This document shows, in pieces, positions 48,198 through 56,552 of a stretch of DNA of 64,000 bases. This DNA comes from Zobellia nedashkovskayae. GTDB lineage: Bacteria > Bacteroidota > Bacteroidia > Flavobacteriales > Flavobacteriaceae. A model generated the notes under the pieces. That model ran no database searches. It saw only the letters and a list, made by a program, of their open reading frames with translations, and was not told where the DNA came from. Location of the stretch: assembly GCF_015330125.1 (NCBI RefSeq), contig NZ_JADDXR010000002.1, positions 4,873,886 to 4,937,885 of the forward strand. The letters are read 5' to 3'. A program made the position numbers and the translations under genes. Within the stretch, counting starts at the first letter, position 1, and each line of letters starts with the position of its first letter.

Positions 48198-49397
48198 TCA
48201 ATCTAGTTTCATCTGATGCCGAATACCTTTTTCTAGTCCAGTAAGCTGCGCCATACCCAACGCTCTACCAATAATGGAATAGCCGGGGTAAAATTCTCCC
48301 TGACGTTTTTTATCATCTAGCAAAACATGGCCATGATCGGGCCTTAAAGGAATAGCAGCATCAGTCCGGCCAAATCCTTTTCTTCTAAGTTGCTCGTTTA
48401 TTAAAGCTTCCATAATGTCTGCCATTACCACAGAACCGTTTAGATGTTCTGCTTCATAAAATTTACCCATGGCATTTAACTGTACATTTCTTAAGTGGAC
48501 AAAATGAATTCGGTCTCCAAAATCTTCAATAATTTTGACCAAATCATTATTGGACGAAGCGCCCAATGACCCCGAACAAAAAGTGAAACCGTTATTAGTA
48601 GAAGGATAACAATCACGAATAAATTTTAAATCTTCATAGGTTGACGTTATTCTAGGGATACCAAAAACAGAAAAAGGCGGGTCATCTGGGTGAATGGCCA
48701 TGTGAATACCAAGTTTTTCAGCCTCAGGCAATATCGACTTAAGAAAGTATACCAAATTTTCTCTAAGTTCGTCTTTTGAAATTTGACTTACCACCGCCAA
48801 ATTCTTTCTAAAAACTGACATTTTAATCGGTTCTTTACTCCCCGGTATACCCGCTAAAATTGCATTTTCAAGCGTCTGTTTTTCTATGTCAGACAAACTA
48901 ACAAAATGCTTTTTAGCATTTTGTACAACACTCTCTTCATACACCTCAGCAGCATTATCCCGTTTTAATATAAAAATATCAAAAGCAGCAATGGCAATTG
49001 GATCATAAAGTAAACTAGACGTTCCGTTTGGTAATTGGTAATCAAGATTGGTACGTGTCCAATCTATAAGTGGCATGAAATTGTAGCAAATAATTTTAAT
49101 GTTTTGCTTCGCTAAGTTTTTTAGGGTTTGAATATAATTTTCAACATACCTATCTCTTTTGGGAAGCCCGTATTTAATAGCGTTATGAATATTAAGACTT
49201 TCCACAACGGACCACTCCATTCCGTGTTGTTCTATTTGTGTTTTAATGGCTACGATTGTTTCATTAAGCCAAACTTCACCTGTAGGAACACCATGGCAAG
49301 CTGTGACAATGCCATCTGCCCCCAGCTGAGCTATATCTGCTAAAGAAACCCCAAATTCAGGACCAAACCAACGGTATGTTTTTTTCAATTTTTCCAT
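48198..49397 (-). CDS. uxuA: Mannonate dehydratase
   Basis: TIM-barrel metal enzyme of about 399 residues that converts D-mannonate to 2-keto-3-deoxy-D-gluconate. It begins MEKLKKTYRWFGPEFGVSL, the family N-terminus, so I use ATG 49397 instead of 49430. Catalytic and metal residues lie in MAIHPDDPPFSVFGIPRI near 234, FCSGSLGASSNND near 272, HFVHLRNVQ near 298 and PLRPDHGHVLLDD near 348. It is the last gene of the operon and follows the SDR gene by one base. Confidence 0.93.
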   Translation of the reverse strand: MEKLKKTYRWFGPEFGVSLADIAQLGADGIVTACHGVPTGEVWLNETIVAIKTQIEQHGMEWSVVESLNIHNAIKYGLPKRDRYVENYIQTLKNLAKQNIKIICYNFMPLIDWTRTNLDYQLPNGTSSLLYDPIAIAAFDIFILKRDNAAEVYEESVVQNAKKHFVSLSDIEKQTLENAILAGIPGSKEPIKMSVFRKNLAVVSQISKDELRENLVYFLKSILPEAEKLGIHMAIHPDDPPFSVFGIPRITSTYEDLKFIRDCYPSTNNGFTFCSGSLGASSNNDLVKIIEDFGDRIHFVHLRNVQLNAMGKFYEAEHLNGSVVMADIMEALINEQLRRKGFGRTDAAIPLRPDHGHVLLDDKKRQGEFYPGYSIIGRALGMAQLTGLEKGIRHQMKLD

Positions 49398-49398
49398 T

Positions 49399-50217
49399 TT
49401 ATACTCCCGCAAAAGAATTGAAACCTCCATCTACATCGTACACTGTTCCCGTTACAAATGAAGAGGCTTCACTTAAAAGGTAATGTACCATCCCGTTTAA
49501 TTCGGAGGCGTCCCCAAAACGATTCATAGGTGTTTTTGCTAGTATTTTTTTGCTTCGCTCCGTATGGGAACCATCTTCGTTTATTAATATTTTTCTATTC
49601 TGATTGCCAATAAAAAAACCTGGAGCAATGGCATTTACCCTAATCTTATCACTGAATTTTGTTGCCAATTCCTCTGCCATCCACTTGGTAAAAATATCAA
49701 TACCTGCTTTTGCCATAGAATACCCCAAAACCCGAGTTATAGATTGTTTTGATGCCATGGAAGATATATTTATGATGGAACCATACCCCTGCTCCGCCAT
49801 TAATTGACTTAGAACAATAGTTGGCAGTACACTACCAAAAAGATTAAGGTCTACTACTTGTTTTGTATCCTCCAAAGAAATATCAAAAACGGTTTGATCG
49901 GGACGCAGTGTTGCACCTGGCAAATTCCCTCCAGCCAAGTTAATTAGACCACCTATTGCACCATGAGCTTCCTTTATTTGCTCTCGCAAGGAAACCAATT
50001 CCTTTTCTTCCATTACGTCTACAACATAAGAGACCGTACTATTGTTAGAAATACGGTTTAGCATATTTCTTTTGTCATCTAACTTATCTGCCAATCTGCC
50101 AAGGAGTATTACTCTAGCACCATTTTTAACCAAATATTCAGCAATAGAACCACCCAAAACTCCGGTCCCTCCGGAAAGGGCAATTGTTTTATCTTTTAAT
50201 TGAAAAAGGTCGTTCAT
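49399..50217 (-). CDS. SDR-family oxidoreductase, probable fructuronate reductase
   Basis: Short-chain dehydrogenase of 272 residues. NAD(P) site SGGTGVLGGSIAEYL near residue 15, NLAGG near 92, catalytic Ser/Tyr/Lys in INISSMASKQ and LGYSMAKAGI (about 152-170). Next to uxuA, the expected reaction is fructuronate to mannonate, as in SDR-type UxuB replacements; this is context, not proof. It lies between uxuA (1 bp) and a Gfo/Idh lipoprotein gene (2 bp), so one operon is certain. Confidence 0.83.
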   Translation of the reverse strand: MNDLFQLKDKTIALSGGTGVLGGSIAEYLVKNGARVILLGRLADKLDDKRNMLNRISNNSTVSYVVDVMEEKELVSLREQIKEAHGAIGGLINLAGGNLPGATLRPDQTVFDISLEDTKQVVDLNLFGSVLPTIVLSQLMAEQGYGSIINISSMASKQSITRVLGYSMAKAGIDIFTKWMAEELATKFSDKIRVNAIAPGFFIGNQNRKILINEDGSHTERSKKILAKTPMNRFGDASELNGMVHYLLSEASSFVTGTVYDVDGGFNSFAGV

Positions 50218-50219
50218 AT

Positions 50220-51599
50220 CTACTTTTTCTTGGCTAGTTCGTAAGCTTTAGTTGTTGTATAATATTTACTTATCATATTGGGTACTTCCCATTCAGGAAG
50301 CTCACCAGCTTCCAAGTACTTTAAATAATTTTCGGTTACCTGTCCAAAATGAGCTTCATGACCAATTTTAAATGAATCCGGTATATTAATTTTATAACTA
50401 CCATCATTCATTTTCTTCATGGTCGTACCCGAAAATTGAGTTGCTATTTTACCCTCAATCGCTTTATTCAATAGTCCTTCAAACCCCTGTTGTTGTTTTG
50501 GTGTTATATATAAAGTGGGTTTATAACCTTCTTCTTCTCCCTGTTTAATAATCAAGTCACTTTTAGTGCCTCGCATAATACTGTAATGCGTATCGCCTGT
50601 GCCCTCAGGAGCTTGGTAGTTCCATATCACAGAAACTTTAGCATGTTTCCCGTTTATTTTGTAAACCATTTCTCCATTACAGAATATGTTCAGATTATCA
50701 TCCTTTATATCTTTTTTCAAATAATCAGGGTAACTGTCTAACCCAGTAACTTTTTGAAACTCGTCTGTAGTAAGTACAGTAGGCCAACGTTTGGCTTTTA
50801 CCATTTCTATGTTGTTGGTATCGATAACTTGATTAGGAAAAGCTTCCCATTGCACCAAATCCACCAAGTGAGTTGTAACATCTACGATGCCTTCTCCTTC
50901 TTCGTTTACATCAAAAAACCAAGCCGGACGCACCAACGGCTGACCGGAAACATACTTAAAAAAATGATGTACACTCTCTTTAATGATTGCAGGTTCATCT
51001 GGTGTACCATCAATTAATTCTCCAAATATCTCTGGCAAATCTGAAAAAGTTTTCTGCATTAAAGTAGTAGACTCAAAACGTTCCGTCATGATATCATAAA
51101 TCAAAACCCCATTCTTTTCGGCTATCTCAAAAGCTTGTTGCAGTTTCTTAAATCCATCTGGATTAATCACCAAAGGCTTATCTGCATAGACATTAAGCCC
51201 AGCTTTTACCGCCTCAAGAACATAATCTATTTTTTTACTGTTCTTACCGGCAACGATCATAACGTTACCGGGTTTATCGGCAATCATTTTTTTGAGGTAA
51301 TCATTACCTAAATGTTTTTCAACTTTCCAAGCTGTAGGTAGCTTTTCACGAGAATTATAGGAGTTTATCTTAGTTAAAAAATCCTGTACTTCGGGACCAT
51401 TTGGGGCGAAAAGGTATATAGTAGAGTCTACTTGAGGATACATGGTTTTATGAACCAAAGCAGCATGAAAATGTCCTGGATTTAAGGTCATTAACTTCAC
51501 TTTGTTTGTTGTCTTTGCTTCCACCATTTTGGTATCAGTTTTTTTTTCGCCACACGCAATGCAAAGTAGCAAAAGTAAAAATGGAATTTTATTTTTCAT
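50220..51599 (-). CDS. Exported Gfo/Idh/MocA-family lipoprotein
   Basis: Protein of 459 residues with a lipoprotein signal (KIPFLLLLLCIACG). The oxidoreductase fold is an outlier: the Rossmann loop is modified (LMTLNPGHFHAALVHKTMYP) but VYADKPLVINPDGFKKLQ near residue 140 corresponds to the EKP region. Family members exported to the periplasm carry their own NAD cofactor. A role in oxidation of a sugar outside the cytoplasm, feeding keto-sugars to the neighbouring enzymes, is plausible. A terminator lies upstream, so it may be separately transcribed from the gene at 51724. Confidence 0.82.
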   Translation of the reverse strand: MKNKIPFLLLLLCIACGEKKTDTKMVEAKTTNKVKLMTLNPGHFHAALVHKTMYPQVDSTIYLFAPNGPEVQDFLTKINSYNSREKLPTAWKVEKHLGNDYLKKMIADKPGNVMIVAGKNSKKIDYVLEAVKAGLNVYADKPLVINPDGFKKLQQAFEIAEKNGVLIYDIMTERFESTTLMQKTFSDLPEIFGELIDGTPDEPAIIKESVHHFFKYVSGQPLVRPAWFFDVNEEGEGIVDVTTHLVDLVQWEAFPNQVIDTNNIEMVKAKRWPTVLTTDEFQKVTGLDSYPDYLKKDIKDDNLNIFCNGEMVYKINGKHAKVSVIWNYQAPEGTGDTHYSIMRGTKSDLIIKQGEEEGYKPTLYITPKQQQGFEGLLNKAIEGKIATQFSGTTMKKMNDGSYKINIPDSFKIGHEAHFGQVTENYLKYLEAGELPEWEVPNMISKYYTTTKAYELAKKK

Positions 51600-51684
51600 T
51601 TGATTAGCGTTTTATCTTAGGCCTAAACCGAAAAACCCGTTTAGACACCTTTCACTTCTATTTCATAAAAACCTTAAGGATATT

Positions 51685-51720
51685 TTAAAAAGCCCATTCA
51701 TAATAAACGGGCTTTTTAAA
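51685..51720 (-). terminator. Terminator between the two Gfo/Idh genes
   Basis: Stem AAAAAGCCC / GGGCTTTTT (9 bp, 13-base loop) with A/T-rich flanks, downstream of the minus-strand Gfo/Idh gene at 51724. It could limit read-through into the uxuA operon. Confidence 0.75.
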
Positions 51721-51723
51721 GCT

Positions 51724-53100
51724 TTAAGACTTTACGTAATCCGTTCCATAAGGTTTTCTTTGCTCACGATGTAACATGGCATTCGCTTCGTCATCATTTA
51801 TAAATACTTCTTTGTTATAATCCCACTCCAGTTTTCTATCAAACTGCATAGCGATATCGCTTATTAGACAGACAGTACAGGCTTTATGACCTTTTTCAAT
51901 AGGTGAAATTGGAGCTTTTCTGGTCTTTATACAATCTAACCAGTTGCCATGCTGATCATCAATTTTTTCAAGGTGTATTTCATTTTCACCAATTACGGAT
52001 TCTAAAATTTTAGGATCCGAAGCGTTTAACGCTTTACTACTCTTCTCTTTATCCACTGGGTCTGTAGCCGAAGCTTGATACGAGCCACGAGAGACAAAAA
52101 TCCATCCATCTGAGCCTTCGTAACGAATTCCGTTGGTATAGCCTCCACTAGTGTAAACCGTAATACCATTATCATATTCATGCTTCACAAAGAAATCTCC
52201 GTGTACGTTCCACAAACCCAATTTTGGGAATTCTGCTAAGGCCTCAACAGATATAGGTCCTCCCAATTCTGTATTCATACCCCAAGCGGCAGAATCATAA
52301 TGGTGCTGTCCCCAACCGGTAATCATACCAGCACCATAATTACGAGAACGCAACCAGCCTGGACGGTCATATCCTTCCTGCGGATGTACGCCAATTTCCG
52401 TATAAGGAACTTCTGGAGTAGATCCTAACCACATATCAAAATTAAGATTAGAAGGTATGGGCATCTCTGGAGCTACAGGACCTGCAGGATCACCGGGTAA
52501 CCCTATTTTTACGGTATGAATTTTTCCTATTCTTCCGTTTCTTACTAATTCTGCCGCAATTCTAAATTGGGGCATAGCACGTTGTTGTGTACCTACTTGT
52601 AAAATGGCACCTGTTTTCTGAACAACATCTCTTAACTGCTGACCTTCCCTTACCGTTAAGGATGTAGGTTTTTGCACGTAAATATCTTTACCTGCGAAAG
52701 CAGCTTCCATAGCAGGTTGCGAATGCCAATGGTCCGGAGTACTAATAACTACAGCATCAATATCTTTGTTCAAAAGCATTTCTCTGTAATCATCATATAA
52801 CTTGGTTCGGTCATATTTAGCCTTCCCTGTTTTTTTCTGGTAGAAGCCATCAACCAAAAGTTTGGCATCATCCGCTCTTTTTGAGTCAACATCACAAACT
52901 GCCAAATAGTTGGCTTGATCAAACCTGATTGTATCATGAATATCATGGCTTCTGGCAATACGGCCACAACCAATCTGACCAATGTTTATTTTATTACTTG
53001 GAGCATTTTTTCCCAAAACATGGGCAGGTACAATGCTAGGAAACCCCACCAAAGCGGCAGTACTTAAAGCTGTTCTGTTTATAAATTTTCTTCTTTCCAT
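51724..53100 (-). CDS. Tat-exported Gfo/Idh/MocA-family oxidoreductase
   Basis: Protein of 458 residues. The N-terminus MERRKFINRTALSTAALVGF is a Tat signal (RR-x-F), so it is exported folded with bound NAD(P). Rossmann loop INIGQIGCGRIARSHDIH near residue 38, EKP-equivalent IYVQKPTSLTVREGQ near 130, catalytic-type His in WGQHHYDSAAWGM near 265. Periplasmic Gfo/Idh proteins of this type act in keto-glycoside pathways (e.g. the BT2158-2159 type), oxidising or reducing glycosides before cleavage. A DUF1080 protein is encoded further along the cluster. Confidence 0.86.
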   Translation of the reverse strand: MERRKFINRTALSTAALVGFPSIVPAHVLGKNAPSNKINIGQIGCGRIARSHDIHDTIRFDQANYLAVCDVDSKRADDAKLLVDGFYQKKTGKAKYDRTKLYDDYREMLLNKDIDAVVISTPDHWHSQPAMEAAFAGKDIYVQKPTSLTVREGQQLRDVVQKTGAILQVGTQQRAMPQFRIAAELVRNGRIGKIHTVKIGLPGDPAGPVAPEMPIPSNLNFDMWLGSTPEVPYTEIGVHPQEGYDRPGWLRSRNYGAGMITGWGQHHYDSAAWGMNTELGGPISVEALAEFPKLGLWNVHGDFFVKHEYDNGITVYTSGGYTNGIRYEGSDGWIFVSRGSYQASATDPVDKEKSSKALNASDPKILESVIGENEIHLEKIDDQHGNWLDCIKTRKAPISPIEKGHKACTVCLISDIAMQFDRKLEWDYNKEVFINDDEANAMLHREQRKPYGTDYVKS

Positions 53101-53117
53101 TGTGGTATTCGGTATTT

Positions 53118-53399
53118 CTATTTATTGATTAATTCTATTTGGTTCTGTTTTGCGAACGACTGCCAGTACGCTTCTGCCTCCTCTGCATTTAAAGTACCAT
53201 CAAAATTTGTAGACACCCCGTTAGTAGTACCCTTCTCCACTACAAAAGCTCTGGGCAATGGTATGTTAAAATCGTCAATCAAGGTACCCGTCACGGTGAA
53301 GTCTTTTTTAGCTACTGCCACTAGTGAACAATATTACAAGAGTGTTCAGAGAAGTGACGTTCGCTTAAATAGCTTAAAATCGCTTAATAGTTGTTTCAT
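53118..53399 (-). pseudogene. SusC-type TonB receptor remnant fused to the end of another gene
   Basis: Read from ATG 53399 the frame gives MKQLLSDFKLFKRTSLL, then an in-frame TGA, four codons on a TAA, then LVAVAKKDFTVTGTLIDDF and VEKGTTNGVSTNFDG. That is the start, signal region and carboxypeptidase-regulatory-like domain of a SusC receptor. After FDG the frame goes into LNAEEAEAYWQSFAKQNQIE and a stop, which is not SusC sequence and looks like the C-terminus of a different protein. So two nonsense mutations and one large internal deletion removed the plug, barrel and probably susD. It lies between the Gfo/Idh gene and the LacI operator, where a polysaccharide locus would have its transporter. 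Confidence 0.75.
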
Positions 53400-53471
53400 A
53401 AAGAGTAAATTAAATTGAGTTGGATTAGTTAAATCTGGTTGAATTACAACAAAACTATAAAATATTACGAA

Positions 53472-53491
53472 TTACGCAACCGATTGCGTAA
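53472..53491. promoter_or_regulatory. LacI-type operator palindrome
   Basis: TTACGCAA-CCGA-TTGCGTAA: 8-bp perfect arms around CCGA, with the central CG step usual for LacI/PurR operators (core ACGCAACCGATTGCGT). It stands in the divergent region between the LacI gene (155 bp away) and the minus-strand oxidoreductase operon. Confidence 0.72.
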
Positions 53492-53621
53492 ATTAATTAC
53501 ATAAAAATTGACAATTACTCAATTTTATCATCCAAAACAGAGACAAACACATTAAATAAGATTTAAAAATGCAATAAATTAAAAATTAGTCTTGTATATT
53601 TCAATTTGTTACGTAATATTG

Positions 53622-53640
53622 TTGCACTAAAATTGCACTA
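53622..53640 (+). repeat. Tandem TTGCACTA repeat before the LacI gene
   Basis: TTGCACTA occurs at 53622-53629 and 53633-53640, 11 bp apart (one helical turn), directly before the ATG at 53646. It may be part of a regulator site or of the mRNA leader. Confidence 0.35.
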
Positions 53641-53645
53641 GTGAA

Positions 53646-54662
53646 ATGGCAAAAAAAATAACTATATATGACTTGGCACAGAAACTTAACATCTCTCCAG
53701 CCACCGTCAGCAGAAGTCTAAATGATCATCCGGCAATTAGTCAGAAGACAAAAGACAAAGTATTATTAGTAGCAAAAGAAACCGGCTACAGGATGAATAA
53801 GTTTGCGGCGAATCTGAGCAAACAAAAATCTAATACAATTGGAGTTATTGTTCCTAAGTTGAATTCTAACTTTATGTCTACGGTTTTGTCCGGTATTGAA
53901 AAGATTGCAAATGATGTTGGGTACAACCTAATAATTAGTCAATCTTTAGAATCTGAAGAAAAAGAAAAACTTAACGCAAAAACCCTTTTTGATAGTGGCG
54001 TGGATGCTCTACTTGTTTCACTGGCATACGAAACTGAAAACTTTGACCACTTTACCACTTATACGGACAGGAAGATTCCGCTCTTATTTTTTGATAGAGT
54101 GTGTGATTTGCCCAACTGTCCTACTATTTCTATAGATAATCATGCCGCAGGTTTTGATGCTACACAACACCTCATTGAACAAGGATGTAAAAATATTGTA
54201 CATATAAGCGGAAGTCTTAAACGTAATGTTTATTCAGATAGATATGATGGTTATCAAAGAGCCTTATATAAAAATGATATACCGTTCAGAAAAGAAAACC
54301 TCTATGAGAGTGACCTTAGTATAGAGAACGTAAAAACATTTGTTGACCGAATAAAAAATTCAGAACATAAAGTGGATGGTATTTTTGTATCGAACGACAC
54401 TTTTGCCGTACAATGTATACTAGGGTTAAAGAAAGAAGGCTACAGAGTACCAGAAGACATCAAAGTTATCGGGTTTAACAATGACCCTGTTTCCGAAGTA
54501 ATATCACCCAATTTAACAACTATTGAATATCCCGGTTACAAAATGGGTATTCTAGCAGGAGAGAGCATCATCAGTCACCTTAGTGGTTCTATCAACATCC
54601 AATCTGCAGACCAAATCCTCATTAAACATAAATTAATTAAAAGAGAATCTACAAGACTCTAA
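53646..54662 (+). CDS. LacI-family transcriptional regulator
   Basis: Regulator of 338 residues. N-terminal helix-turn-helix TIYDLAQKLNISPATVSRSL with hinge helix (NKFAANLSKQ near 51), then a periplasmic-binding-like sensor domain: IGVIVPKLNSNFMSTVLSG near 62, LLFFDRVCDLPNCPTISIDN near 144, VIGFNNDPVSEVISPNLTTI near 275. It probably binds the palindrome 155 bp upstream and controls the divergent operon (Gfo/Idh, SDR, uxuA) and possibly its own gene with thuA. The inducer may be a uronic acid or keto-sugar; this is inference. Confidence 0.93.
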   Translation: MAKKITIYDLAQKLNISPATVSRSLNDHPAISQKTKDKVLLVAKETGYRMNKFAANLSKQKSNTIGVIVPKLNSNFMSTVLSGIEKIANDVGYNLIISQSLESEEKEKLNAKTLFDSGVDALLVSLAYETENFDHFTTYTDRKIPLLFFDRVCDLPNCPTISIDNHAAGFDATQHLIEQGCKNIVHISGSLKRNVYSDRYDGYQRALYKNDIPFRKENLYESDLSIENVKTFVDRIKNSEHKVDGIFVSNDTFAVQCILGLKKEGYRVPEDIKVIGFNNDPVSEVISPNLTTIEYPGYKMGILAGESIISHLSGSINIQSADQILIKHKLIKRESTRL

Positions 54663-54678
54663 AACACAATTATCACCG

Positions 54679-55593
54679 ATGAAAAAGAACATTACCATCC
54701 TATTTTTATTTGTTACTGGTTTCATTTTTTCTCAGCAAATTGAAGAATTTAAAATTACAGAAGAATGGCTTGCTAAAATAGAACAGTTAGCTCCCTCTGA
54801 AACTACCGTTAAAAATGTGTCCAAAAAGAAAATACTAGTCTTCTCAAAGCCAACGGGATTTGACCATTGGACTATTCCTCATAATGTGGAAATGTTGAAA
54901 ATAATAGGAAAAAAATCGAATGCTTTTGAAATACATGTTGGGTATGACATTGAGAGTTTTGATAAAAAGAACCTTAAAAAATATGATGCAATCGTTTTCA
55001 ATAACTGTAATCCTTCCGGACCAAAAAGGGATTTATTTTGGGATTTATTGCACATGAACACCAATCTTCCTGACAATGATATAGCAGCATTATCAAAACA
55101 ATATGAAACGAACATCATGAATTACGTGGCTAAAGGCGGCGGATTAATGATATTGCATGGTGCTATTACCGTTCAAAACAATTCTAAAGAGTTTAGCAAA
55201 ATGACGGGCGGCAGCTTTGATTACCATCCTAAACCACAAGAAATGCATGTTAAGGAGGTAGACCCCATGCATCCTTTAGTACAGGCATTTAAAGGAAATG
55301 GACTTACACATGTTGATGAACCTTATTTTTTCAACAATGCATATTTTGATTATAATTTTAGACCATTGCTTTATATTGAAATAGATAAGTTGGTAGACAT
55401 GAGGAAGGAAGTAGACGAAAAAATCAACTATGTTTCTTGGATAAAACGGCACGGGAAGGGACGTGTCTTTTATAGTTCTCCATCTCATAATGCCCAGAGT
55501 TTAGACCATCCAGAGTTGCTTCAATTTTTCTTAGATGGGTTGCAATATGTAGTAGGCGATTTAAAATGTGACGACTCGCCAATAGGAAAATAG
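54679..55593 (+). CDS. ThuA-domain protein, exported
   Basis: Protein of 304 residues with a signal peptide (NITILFLFVTGFIFSQQ). The ThuA domain (about 50-290) is a glutamine-amidotransferase-like fold with ILVFSKPTGFDHWTIPHN near residue 53, YVAKGGGLMILHGAITVQ near 150 and RVFYSSPSHNAQSLDHPEL near 260. ThuA-like proteins accompany trehalose/keto-sugar utilisation, where 3-keto-disaccharides are formed. It lies 16 bp after the LacI gene, so it is co-transcribed. Confidence 0.88.
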   Translation: MKKNITILFLFVTGFIFSQQIEEFKITEEWLAKIEQLAPSETTVKNVSKKKILVFSKPTGFDHWTIPHNVEMLKIIGKKSNAFEIHVGYDIESFDKKNLKKYDAIVFNNCNPSGPKRDLFWDLLHMNTNLPDNDIAALSKQYETNIMNYVAKGGGLMILHGAITVQNNSKEFSKMTGGSFDYHPKPQEMHVKEVDPMHPLVQAFKGNGLTHVDEPYFFNNAYFDYNFRPLLYIEIDKLVDMRKEVDEKINYVSWIKRHGKGRVFYSSPSHNAQSLDHPELLQFFLDGLQYVVGDLKCDDSPIGK

Positions 55594-55627
55594 ATTGGGT
55601 TGAAGTAGTTTTGCTAGAAACAGCAAT

Positions 55628-56437
55628 TTGAAAACGAACCACATTTCTATTATAGCATTATTTCTCTGTTTACTAATCTCATGTAAAGAGACAAAACAGA
55701 AGCCTAATAGTAAAATTTTAGATTCTTCCGTAACATCTTCAATAACCAAAGGCACGAGCCTGTTAGACAAATGTATAAATGCACATGGAGGCATTCAAAA
55801 ATGGAGGTCGTTTACCGGTATTTCTTATAATTTAGAAGAAGACGGTGAGACAGTTTATCAACTTACCAATATAAAAGACCGCAGAGCCTACTTAAAATCT
55901 AACGATTACGAAGTAGGCTTTGATGGAAAAGTAGCCTGGGCAAAACCAGATGCTTCTAAAATTCCAGGGAAATCCGCTGCGTTTTATTATAACCTAGATT
56001 TTTATTTTTTAGGAGTTCCCTTTTTATTGAAAGATGCGGGAGTAGTCGCTACAGATGAAGGAACCTCCGTAATAAACGGTAAAAATTACGAGACTTTAAA
56101 AATTACTTTTGGCTCGGAAATAGGTCTTTCTCCTGAAGATGTATACTATCTATATTTAAACCCCGAAACTTTTAGGCTGGAGATACTCACCTATTCAGTC
56201 TCCTATTTTAAGAAAGAAAACGCACAAATAAATTCTGCTAAAACATATTCAGAATATAAAGAAGTACAAGGTATTATGATGCCAACAAAATTGGAGAATT
56301 TTGAATGGAAAGACGGAAAGTTAGGAAAAAGCACAAAACATATTCGTCTTTTTAGCGATATCCAGTTTCTGAATAAAATACCGGACCAATCTATTTTTAA
56401 AGCACCAGAAGGTTCTGTAACGGAAAGCATTAATTAA
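55628..56437 (+). CDS. Outer-membrane-lipoprotein-sorting-like lipoprotein of unknown function
   Basis: Protein of 269 residues. The best start is TTG 55628, giving a lipoprotein signal that ends FLCLLISC. The mature part resembles LolA-like beta-shell proteins (HGGIQKWRSFTGISYNLEED near 55, VDGKVAW-like and DVYYLYLNPETFRLEILTYS near 170). It lies 34 bp after the thuA-like gene. Function unknown. Confidence 0.72.
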   Translation: MKTNHISIIALFLCLLISCKETKQKPNSKILDSSVTSSITKGTSLLDKCINAHGGIQKWRSFTGISYNLEEDGETVYQLTNIKDRRAYLKSNDYEVGFDGKVAWAKPDASKIPGKSAAFYYNLDFYFLGVPFLLKDAGVVATDEGTSVINGKNYETLKITFGSEIGLSPEDVYYLYLNPETFRLEILTYSVSYFKKENAQINSAKTYSEYKEVQGIMMPTKLENFEWKDGKLGKSTKHIRLFSDIQFLNKIPDQSIFKAPEGSVTESIN

Positions 56438-56552
56438 ACTAAAATCTATTTCTTAGAATAATTTGTTAATTCCAACTATCTGAATTTAACCGCTAATATT
56501 TTTTTATTATTCGTGTAATAACGCTAATACACCTTTACAAGATATAAAACAG

